DNA from: JAAAPF01 sp964481035
Lineage (GTDB): Bacteria > Pseudomonadota > Alphaproteobacteria > Geminicoccales > Geminicoccaceae
NCBI GenBank assembly: GCA_964481035.1
Contig: CAYZSE010000157.1
Location: forward strand, 1 to 5,773
DNA: 5,773 bases
Reading direction: 5' to 3'
A program made the position numbers and the translations under genes. Of the stretch, positions 1-4,794 are shown in pieces (the first letter of the stretch is position 1; every line of letters begins with the position of its first letter). The notes under the pieces are model-generated. The model had not been told where the DNA came from. It worked only from the letters and a program-made list of their open reading frames with translations, and ran no database searches.

Positions 1-2
1 CC

Positions 3-299
3 CGCTCGGTGCGCCGCTCGCCCGCGGCCATTGCCAGCCTGTCCAGCGGGATCGGCCACGTCTCGGCCGAAGCGGCGGCGAACCACGACGCGACCGTCGC
101 CTTGCGCCGGGAGGCGGAGAGGCTGCGGAAAGCCGTCAACGCCCTGGGTGCGGAGACCGGGCGGTTGGTGCAGACGTCCACGGCGGCCGCTCGAGCCAAG
201 ACCGCGTATCGGACCAACCGCCAAGGTATCGGCGAACCCATAGGGGTTGTGCGTCTGCCGGATACGGCGTACACATCGGTCATCGTCGATGAACGATGA
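3..299 (+). CDS. 3' end of a probable methyl-accepting chemotaxis protein, with an atypical tail
   Basis: This is an open frame entering from the left edge and ending at TGA 297-299; its start lies outside the window. The first ~55 visible residues form an alanine-rich amphipathic helix. They contain IGHVSAEAAA and then EAERLRKAVNAL, which resembles the end of the cytoplasmic coiled-coil signalling domain of methyl-accepting chemotaxis proteins (usual form QAERLRAEVDRF). The remaining ~40 residues (from about base 170) do not look like a chemoreceptor end. They are encoded by the repeat that carries the arsD promoter and operator, and the stop codon lies inside the operator. The native gene end was therefore possibly replaced when the ars cassette joined here. 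Family assignment is moderate because only the extreme C-terminus is visible. It could be another coiled-coil signalling protein. Confidence 0.5.
   Translation, partial: RSVRRSPAAIASLSSGIGHVSAEAAANHDATVALRREAERLRKAVNALGAETGRLVQTSTAAARAKTAYRTNRQGIGEPIGVVRLPDTAYTSVIVDER
247..275 (+). promoter_or_regulatory. Putative sigma-70-type promoter for arsD-arsA
   Basis: TTGTGC (247-252) and TACACA (270-275) are separated by exactly 17 bases. The same arrangement (TTGTCC, 17 bases, TAAACA) occurs in the second copy before arsR, although the spacer has diverged. This conservation is the main support. The hexamers themselves are only moderate matches to the consensus. Transcription would start around 282-284, inside the operator. 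Confidence 0.6.
281..298 (+). promoter_or_regulatory. Putative ArsR operator 1
   Basis: CATCGT-CGATGA-ACGATG is a perfect 6-bp inverted repeat with a 6-base centre. It starts five bases after the -10 element and covers the predicted transcription start, a classic repressor position. The same 18-base site, with one base changed in the centre, lies before arsR. Binding by the ArsR encoded here is inferred from this pairing. Confidence 0.65.
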
Positions 300-325
300 T
301 AACGCACCGCGCAGGAACCCGTGAC

Positions 326-481
326 ATGGCGCTTTGGGCAGGCTCGCCGGTGCCGCCTGCCACGGCGATCGGCCAGCCGGCCCTTGGCCACGTCGGGCGG
401 CCGGACGTTCGGCGAGCGTTGGACCTGGCGACCGAGCCGACGTGCGAGCGGCAACCCCATCTCGAGGAGACGATGCGATGA
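326..481 (+). CDS. Possible 51-residue leader ORF, perhaps a decayed arsR copy
   Basis: A small frame starts at ATG 326, with AGGAA (313-317) eight bases upstream. It ends at TGA 479-481, overlapping the arsD start as ATGA, so it could be translationally coupled to arsD. It lies where arsR lies relative to the second module. Its residues 19-22 (ALGH), at a similar distance from the start, match residues 20-23 of ArsR. Weak agreement continues afterwards (an Arg, a Leu-rich helix, then a Cys). A remnant of an arsR copy is possible, but this hand comparison in GC-rich DNA is weak. It may be only an open frame within the untranslated leader of arsD (about 284-477), where I see nothing else convincing. 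Confidence 0.2.
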   Translation: MALWAGSPVPPATAIGQPALGHVGRPDVRRALDLATEPTCERQPHLEETMR

Positions 482-1074
482 CGACCGTGACCGTGTTCGA
501 CCCGCCGATGTGCTGCACCAGCGGCGTCTGCGGGCCCGAGGTCGATCCCGAGCTGAGCCGGTTTGCAGCCGATCTCGACTGGCTCCGCGCGCAAGGGGTC
601 GACGTCCGGCGCTTCAACTTGGCCAAGGAGCCGGCGATGTTCGCGGAACACCCCGCCGTGAAGGGCTTGCTCGAGCGCTCCGGCGGCGACGCGCTGCCGG
701 CGATCGTGGTCGACGGCGTCCTCGTCGCCGAAAACCGCTATCCGGAACGCGAGGAACTCGCGGCGTTTGCGGCGCTGGAAGCGGCGGCGTCGGTCAGCGA
801 ACGTGTCCGCGAGTTGATCGCGATCGGTGCTGCGATCGGTGCCAGCTGCGAGCCTTGCTTCAAGTTTCACTACGACAAGGCGCGCAAGCTGGGTGTGTCG
901 GTCGCGGCCATGCGCGAGGCGGTGCGCGTCGGCGAGGCCGTAAAGGCGGCGTCGGCCAAAAACATCGTCGGGCTCGCCGATCGCATGCTCGGCGCGCCGG
1001 CTGCGGATGTCGCCGCCGCCGGCGGTCGTCTCGCTGCCGCAGAGCCGGCCAGCGGCGGCAAATGCTGCGGCTGA
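478..1074 (+). CDS. arsD: ArsD arsenic metallochaperone fused to an AhpD/CMD-like domain
   Basis: This 198-residue protein begins at ATG 478, chosen because GAGGAGA (464-470) sits seven bases upstream and because it places the cysteines at family positions. Residues 1 to ~103 are ArsD, the cytoplasmic chaperone that passes As(III) to ArsA. Cys12, Cys13 and Cys18 fall at exactly the positions of the As(III)-binding cysteines of E. coli plasmid ArsD. LPAIVVDG at 73-80 also fits the thioredoxin-like fold. Residues ~106-172 form a carboxymuconolactone decarboxylase/AhpD-like helical domain with Glu112, Cys124-x-x-Cys127 and His131, the same spacing as the catalytic residues of mycobacterial AhpD. 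The protein ends in an Ala-rich linker and a vicinal Cys196-Cys197. Typical ArsD is ~120 residues, so this is a fusion. It is first in its transcript, 33 bases before arsA. The role of the second domain (thiol-disulfide or peroxide chemistry) is inferred. Confidence 0.92.
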   Translation: MTTVTVFDPPMCCTSGVCGPEVDPELSRFAADLDWLRAQGVDVRRFNLAKEPAMFAEHPAVKGLLERSGGDALPAIVVDGVLVAENRYPEREELAAFAALEAAASVSERVRELIAIGAAIGASCEPCFKFHYDKARKLGVSVAAMREAVRVGEAVKAASAKNIVGLADRMLGAPAADVAAAGGRLAAAEPASGGKCCG

Positions 1075-1107
1075 CGCTCTTGTTCTCTCCATGGCGAAGG
1101 ATCGCTC

Positions 1108-2886
1108 GTGCCGATGTTCGATGATCTCCCGAAGTTCGTCTTTTTCACCGGCAAAGGCGGGGTCGGCAAAACCTCCTTGGCTTGCGCCACCGCACTCGGC
1201 TCGGCCAAGGACGGGCGGCGCGTCCTCCTGGTGAGCACTGATCCCGCCTCCAACGTGGGCCAGGTGTTCGGCACCGACATCGGCAGCAAGATCAGGCCGA
1301 TCGCGGCGGTGCCGGGGTTGGATGCGTTGGAGCTCGATCCGGAAGCGGCGGCGGGCGCGTATCGCGAGCGGATCGTCGGCCCGATGCGGGGCGTTTTGCC
1401 GGAGCGTGCGTTGCAATCGATCACCGAGCAATTGTCGGGTGCCTGCACGACCGAGATTGCTGCTTTCGACGAGTTCACGGCGCTCTTGACCGATGGGGCG
1501 TTGGTCGATCGGTACGACCACGTCGTGTTCGACACGGCCCCCACCGGGCACACCATCAGGTTGTTGAAGCTGCCGGGGGCATGGTCGGGTTTCTTGGCGG
1601 CCGGCAAGGGCGATGCATCCTGCTTGGGCCCGTTGGCCGGCCTGGAGAAGCAGCGCGAGCGCTACGCCGCGGCGGTCGCTCGGTTGGCCGACGCCACCGC
1701 CACGAGGCTGGTGCTGGTCGCCCGGCCGAGCACTTCGGCCCTGGCGGAGGCCGCGCGAACCTCGGCCGAACTCCGGGCGATCGGCCTCGCCAATCAGCAT
1801 CTCGCCATCAACGGTGTCCTGACGGGCGAGGCCCTTGGTGATGGGCTCGCCCTGGCGTTGGCGGCGCGGGAGACGGCGGCGGTCGCGGCGATGGCGCCCG
1901 ATCTCGCCGATTTGCCGCAGACCACCTTTCCCCTGACCGGCGAGAACCTGGTCGGCATCGACGCGCTCGACCGGTTCGTGCGCAACGCACCGTCGTCGGC
2001 ACCCGACACGGTGCCGCCCGGCGCGGCCATGGTCGACCTGCCGGCTCTGTCCACGCTGGTCGACGCGATCGAGCGGGACGGCAAGGGCCTCGTCATGTTC
2101 ATGGGCAAGGGCGGCGTCGGCAAGACGACGCTGGCCGCGGCCGTCGCCACCGAGCTTGCCGGACGTGGCCACGACGTGCTGTTGTCGACGACCGACCCGG
2201 CGGCGCATCTCTCGGCGACCCTCGATGGCGAGGTGCCCTCGCTGACGGTCGAGCGCATCGACCCCGAAGCGGAGACCGAGCGGTACCGGGCCGGCGTGCT
2301 GGCCAGCAAGGGCAAGGACCTCGACGACGCGGCGCGGGCGACGCTGGAAGAGGACCTCCGTTCGCCCTGCACCGAGGAGATCGCCGTTTTCCAAGCCTTT
2401 TCGAAGGTCATTCGGGAAAGTTCACGGCGGTTCGTCGTGATGGACACCGCGCCGACGGGTCACACCCTGCTGCTGCTGGACGCGACCGGCGCCTATCACC
2501 GCGATGTCGTCCGCCACGCCGAGGAAAGCGCGCGCGGCCGTATGGTCACGCCGATGATGCGGCTCCAGGACCCGTCGCAGACCAAGATCCTGATCGTCAC
2601 CCTGGCCGAGACGACGCCGGTGCTCGAGGCGACGAAACTTCAGGCCGATCTGCGGCGGGCGGGCATCGAGCCTTGGGGCTGGATCGTGAATGCGAGCCTG
2701 GCGGCTGCGACGACGACCAACCCGCTCCTTCGCCGGCGCGGGGTTGGCGAACGGGCGTTGATCGAACGCGTGCGCGGCGACTTGGCATCGCGGATGGCGG
2801 TCGTCGCGCTGCGGGGCGAGGATCCCGTCGGTGCCGACGGCCTTCGCGCCCTCGTCGACGCCGAGCCTGGTTGGCGCGCAGCGTGA
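1108..2886 (+). CDS. arsA: ArsA, arsenite-stimulated efflux-pump ATPase
   Basis: This 592-residue protein has two homologous ATPase halves, close to the 583 residues of E. coli plasmid ArsA. It hydrolyses ATP on the cytoplasmic face to energise arsenite export and receives As(III) from ArsD. Each half has a P-loop, GKGGVGKT, at residues 15-22 and 333-340. Each also has the signature DTAPTGHT, at 142-149 and 446-453. The metalloid-site residues are all present: Cys113, Cys172 and Cys421, plus His148 and His452, at or within one position of E. coli numbering. A linker spans about 295-325. The start is GTG 1108, with GAAGGA (1096-1101) six bases before it. ATG 1114, two codons later, is possible but too far from that site. 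The gene is complete and should be functional. A 198-base gap separates its stop from arsR, so it probably ends the first transcript unless read-through occurs. Confidence 0.97.
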   Translation: MPMFDDLPKFVFFTGKGGVGKTSLACATALGSAKDGRRVLLVSTDPASNVGQVFGTDIGSKIRPIAAVPGLDALELDPEAAAGAYRERIVGPMRGVLPERALQSITEQLSGACTTEIAAFDEFTALLTDGALVDRYDHVVFDTAPTGHTIRLLKLPGAWSGFLAAGKGDASCLGPLAGLEKQRERYAAAVARLADATATRLVLVARPSTSALAEAARTSAELRAIGLANQHLAINGVLTGEALGDGLALALAARETAAVAAMAPDLADLPQTTFPLTGENLVGIDALDRFVRNAPSSAPDTVPPGAAMVDLPALSTLVDAIERDGKGLVMFMGKGGVGKTTLAAAVATELAGRGHDVLLSTTDPAAHLSATLDGEVPSLTVERIDPEAETERYRAGVLASKGKDLDDAARATLEEDLRSPCTEEIAVFQAFSKVIRESSRRFVVMDTAPTGHTLLLLDATGAYHRDVVRHAEESARGRMVTPMMRLQDPSQTKILIVTLAETTPVLEATKLQADLRRAGIEPWGWIVNASLAAATTTNPLLRRRGVGERALIERVRGDLASRMAVVALRGEDPVGADGLRALVDAEPGWRAA

Positions 2887-3047
2887 CGGCGGCAGCGGAC
2901 GACACCAGCTTCGCCGCCCTCGTCGCCGATCGGCTGGCTGCCCGCACCGCTCGCGCGGCCGGTTCGTGGGACGCGACCGTGCATGGCACCAACCGCCAGG
3001 GTGCCGGCCGGAGCCGACGGGTTGTCCCGTCTGCCGGCCGGGCCTAA
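2883..3047 (+). CDS. Doubtful 54-residue ORF overlapping the arsA stop
   Basis: A frame opens at GTG 2883 (GTGA overlap with the arsA stop) and ends at TAA 3045-3047, inside the arsR promoter. It has no convincing ribosome site and no family I recognise. Its residues TNRQGxG are encoded in the same phase as the same peptide in the tail of the frame ending at 299, because both cross the duplicated module. This may be chance, or it may mean the module once formed the end of a coding region. Otherwise the 197 bases between arsA and arsR hold only the module and a hairpin. Confidence 0.12.
   Translation: MTAAADDTSFAALVADRLAARTARAAGSWDATVHGTNRQGAGRSRRVVPSAGRA
3004..3041 (+). other. Hairpin spanning the -35 region of the arsR promoter
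   Basis: GACGGG (3016-3021) and CCCGTC (3026-3031) pair perfectly around a TTGT loop. The palindrome CCGGCCGG occurs on both sides (3004-3011 and 3034-3041) and can form an outer 8-bp stem. The loop is part of the -35 hexamer. No T-run follows, so this is not a standard intrinsic terminator, although it could slow RNA polymerase arriving from arsA. Copy 1 of the module does not keep this pairing. Confidence 0.45.
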
Positions 3048-3050
3048 ACA
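3022..3050 (+). promoter_or_regulatory. Putative sigma-70-type promoter for arsR-acr3-arsC-usp
   Basis: TTGTCC (3022-3027), a 17-base spacer and TAAACA (3045-3050) match the arrangement ahead of arsD. The predicted start near 3057-3059 leaves a leader of about 25 bases before the GTG of arsR. Confidence 0.65.
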
Positions 3051-3055
3051 TCGAC

Positions 3056-3073
3056 CATCGTCGATCAACGATG
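3056..3073 (+). promoter_or_regulatory. Putative ArsR operator 2 (autoregulation)
   Basis: CATCGT-CGATCA-ACGATG, a perfect 6-6-6 inverted repeat, starts five bases after the -10, exactly as in copy 1. A second inverted repeat, ATCGAC-CATC-GTCGAT (3050-3065), overlaps it here but is imperfect in copy 1. The 6-6-6 form is thus the likelier shared recognition site. It lies ten bases before arsR, consistent with autorepression. Confidence 0.7.
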
Positions 3074-3083
3074 TGAGGATTTC

Positions 3084-3443
3084 GTGGCAGAACTCTCAAA
3101 CGCCGCGTTCAGCGCCGACGCCCTGGCGCGCATCGCCAAGGCGCTCGGCCACCCGGCGCGCATCCACATCGTGCGGCTGTTGCTGGCGAGGCAGAGCTGC
3201 ATCGGCGGTGACATCGTCGACGAGGTGGGGCTCGCCCAGTCCACCGTCTCCGAGCATCTGCGCATCCTGAAGGCGGCCGGGATCATCTCCGGCGAGATCG
3301 AGCGCCCGCGCGTCTGCTACTCGTTGAACCCGGCGAGCGTCGCGCCCCTGGCTCGCCTGTTGGTGAGCATCACCGAGGCCGCGACGGCACCGGCCGTCTG
3401 CGCCGTTTCGCCCCAAGAGCTTTCCGCGAGGACCAGCCCATGA
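3084..3443 (+). CDS. arsR: ArsR/SmtB-family arsenic-responsive repressor
   Basis: This 119-residue winged-helix repressor would bind the two operators and release them on As(III) binding. The start is GTG 3084, preceded by GAGGA (3075-3079), and ALGHPARIHIVRLL follows at residues 20-33. The recognition helix is near residues 49-62 (LAQSTVSEHLRILK) and the wing is around 69-82 (SGEIERPRVCYSL). It has only three cysteines: Cys39 where the α3 metal site of E. coli ArsR begins, Cys78 in the wing and Cys106 near the C-terminus. The classic C-x-C at α3 reads Cys-Ile-Gly here, so the inducer site differs from the E. coli type. Its stop overlaps the acr3 start (ATGA), implying translational coupling. 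Arsenic as the inducer is inferred from the neighbours. Confidence 0.93.
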   Translation: MAELSNAAFSADALARIAKALGHPARIHIVRLLLARQSCIGGDIVDEVGLAQSTVSEHLRILKAAGIISGEIERPRVCYSLNPASVAPLARLLVSITEAATAPAVCAVSPQELSARTSP

Positions 3444-4522
3444 CCGCCGAAGCCCCGCGCAAGCGTCTGTCGTTCGTCGACCGCTACCTGACCGTCTGGA
3501 TCTTCGCGGCGATGGCGCTGGGGGTGGGCCTCGGCGCCGTCTTCGAGGGGCTGCCGGTTTTTCTCGACCGCCTGTCCTTCGGCACGACCAACATTCCGAT
3601 CGCCATCGGCCTGATCCTCATGATGTACCCGCCGCTCGCCCGAGTGCGCTACGAGGAACTGCCGCTGGTGTTCCAGGACACCCGCGTGCTGCTCCTGTCG
3701 CTGGTGCAGAACTGGCTGATCGGCCCGTTCTTGATGTTCGCGCTGGCGGTCATCTTCCTGCGCGACCAACCGGAATACATGACCGGCCTGATCCTGATCG
3801 GCCTCGCCCGCTGCATCGCCATGGTCATCGTCTGGAACCAGCTGGCCGGCGGCAACAACCAGTACGTGGCGGCCCTCGTCGCCTTCAACTCGATCTTTCA
3901 GATCATCTTTTTCAGCGTCTATGCGTGGTTCTTCCTCTCGGTGCTGCCGGGCTGGATCGGGCTCGCGGGCAGCGTGATCGACGTCGGTTTCTTCACCATC
4001 GCCGAGGCCGTGTTGATCTATCTCGGCATCCCCTTCGGCGCCGGCTACCTCACCCGCCGCATCCTCACCAAAAAGAAGGGCGTGGTCTGGTACGAGAGCC
4101 GGTTCATCCCCCGGATCGCGCCCATCACCTTCGCCGCCTTGCTCTTCACCATCGTCGCCATGTTCTCGCTCAAGGGGGGCATGGTGCTGGAGCTGCCGCT
4201 CGATGCGCTGCGCATCGCCCTGCCGCTGGCGATCTACTTCGTCGTCATGTTCGTGGTGAGCTTCTGGATGGGCAAACTGATCGAGGCCGACTACCCGCGC
4301 ACAACGGCGATCGCGTTTACCGCCGCCAGCAACAACTTCGAGCTGGCCATCGCCGTCGCCATCGCCGCCTTCGGCCTCGCTTCGCCCGTCGCCTTCGCCA
4401 CCGTCATCGGCCCCTTGGTCGAGGTGCCGGTGCTGATCTCGCTCGTCACCGTCGCCCTCTGGCTCAAGCGCCGTTGGTTCGCCCACGAGATGACGACGCC
4501 CGCCCGCAGCCCGGGAGAATGA
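3440..4522 (+). CDS. acr3: Acr3 arsenite efflux permease
   Basis: This 360-residue inner-membrane protein has about ten hydrophobic segments between residues 18 and 343, a normal size for bacterial Acr3. It exports arsenite and belongs to the bile/arsenite/riboflavin transporter superfamily, unrelated to ArsB. Key motifs are visible. The conserved cysteine is Cys125 within LARCIAMVIVWN (122-133). SNNFELA lies at 297-303, and the conserved glutamate is Glu328 in GPLVEVP (324-330); both residues are essential in studied Acr3 proteins. The ATG at 3440 overlaps the arsR stop and has GAGGA (3428-3432) seven bases upstream. With ArsA in the same cluster, the pump may work either alone or with the ATPase. 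Nothing looks truncated or frameshifted. Confidence 0.96.
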   Translation: MTAEAPRKRLSFVDRYLTVWIFAAMALGVGLGAVFEGLPVFLDRLSFGTTNIPIAIGLILMMYPPLARVRYEELPLVFQDTRVLLLSLVQNWLIGPFLMFALAVIFLRDQPEYMTGLILIGLARCIAMVIVWNQLAGGNNQYVAALVAFNSIFQIIFFSVYAWFFLSVLPGWIGLAGSVIDVGFFTIAEAVLIYLGIPFGAGYLTRRILTKKKGVVWYESRFIPRIAPITFAALLFTIVAMFSLKGGMVLELPLDALRIALPLAIYFVVMFVVSFWMGKLIEADYPRTTAIAFTAASNNFELAIAVAIAAFGLASPVAFATVIGPLVEVPVLISLVTVALWLKRRWFAHEMTTPARSPGE

Positions 4523-4526
4523 CGCC

Positions 4527-4784
4527 ATGGCGACACGAAGCGTTCTCTTCCTTTGCGTGGCCAATTCGCGGCGCAGCCAGATGGCCGAAGGCTCGGCCCG
4601 ACGACGGTTCGGGCCGAGCCTGCCGGGCCCGGTGCGTGGGCTGCACTGGCCGATCGCCGATCCGGCAACGGACGATCCATCGCTGTCGGCGGAGATCATC
4701 CGGCAACGCTTTCGTGCGGCCCGCGACGCGATCCGTGCCAAGCTCGATGACGACGACCCCTTCGCCCTCTCCGGCCATAATTGA
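4527..4784 (+). CDS. arsC: Short ArsC-like protein of the low-molecular-weight tyrosine phosphatase fold, lacking the central region
   Basis: The product is 85 residues, whereas thioredoxin-coupled ArsC proteins are about 130-140. The start ATG 4527 has GGGAGA (4513-4518) eight bases upstream and lies four bases after acr3. Residues 5-20 carry the phosphatase/arsenate loop Cys10-x5-Arg16-Ser17, followed by QMAEG. After residue ~29 the sequence jumps to the C-terminal part, with LHWPIADPA at 39-47 and a final amphipathic helix (58-75). What is missing is the ~50-residue middle (the YSAG strand region and the VCDxAxxxCP segment). That middle holds the second and third redox cysteines (Cys82 and Cys89 in S. 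aureus ArsC). The frame is open and the ribosome sites on both sides are intact, so it is likely translated. It may be a non-reducing binding protein, a decayed reductase, or one needing an outside thiol partner. Confidence 0.8.
   Translation: MATRSVLFLCVANSRRSQMAEGSARRRFGPSLPGPVRGLHWPIADPATDDPSLSAEIIRQRFRAARDAIRAKLDDDDPFALSGHN
4589..4621 (+). repeat. Perfect 13-bp inverted repeat (hairpin) inside the arsC-like gene
   Basis: AGGCTCGGCCCGA (4589-4601) is exactly complementary to TCGGGCCGAGCCT (4609-4621), with a 7-base loop. It is very GC-rich and should be stable in RNA. No T-run follows, so it is not a normal terminator. It coincides with the point where the protein departs from the ArsC family. 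Confidence 0.8.
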
Positions 4785-4794
4785 GGAGAACACC

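Larger units (their letters stand above)
200..298 (+). repeat. Regulatory module, copy 1 (ahead of arsD)
   Basis: By hand alignment this stretch matches 2975-3073 at about three quarters of positions, with one single-base gap on each side. The best-conserved blocks are ACCAACCGCC (213-222), GTCTGCCGG (253-261) and the operator. The copy holds a promoter and an inverted repeat in the same geometry as copy 2. Both copies point the same way as the genes after them. Confidence 0.75.
2975..3073 (+). repeat. Regulatory module, copy 2 (ahead of arsR)
   Basis: Second copy of the module found at 200-298, of equal length and in the same orientation. ACCAACCGCC is at 2988-2997, GTCTGCCGG at 3029-3037 and the operator at 3056-3073. 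The segment between ACCAACCGCC and the -35 has diverged most, and in this copy it can form a hairpin that copy 1 lacks. Confidence 0.75.

Noticed and set aside
334..477. 48-residue N-terminal extension of ArsD from ATG 334
   Set aside because: There is no good ribosome site at 334, while ATG 478 has GAGGAGA at ideal spacing and puts the cysteines at positions 12, 13 and 18.
1150..2130. Repeated P-loop and DTAPTGHT blocks within arsA as a possible recent duplication
   Set aside because: The two-half structure is normal for ArsA and reflects an ancient duplication. The halves here are well diverged.
280..2394. 704-residue open frame on the minus strand
   Set aside because: It is antisense to arsD and arsA, is Arg/Gly/Asp-rich low-complexity sequence with no recognisable motif, and is the usual by-product of strong third-position G/C bias.
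3004..3047. Intrinsic terminator for arsDA at the 3004-3041 hairpin
   Set aside because: No T-run follows the stem, and the stem sits on the arsR promoter.
3317..4741. 474-residue minus-strand open frame opposite acr3
   Set aside because: It is highly charged (Glu/Asp/Arg/His) with no domain, as expected from the antisense of a hydrophobic membrane protein gene. Acr3 on the plus strand has clear family motifs.
3925..4794. Long upstream extension of the universal stress protein frame
   Set aside because: It is out-of-frame shadow of acr3 and the arsC-like gene, rich in Arg, His and Pro. The true start at 4795 has a strong ribosome site.
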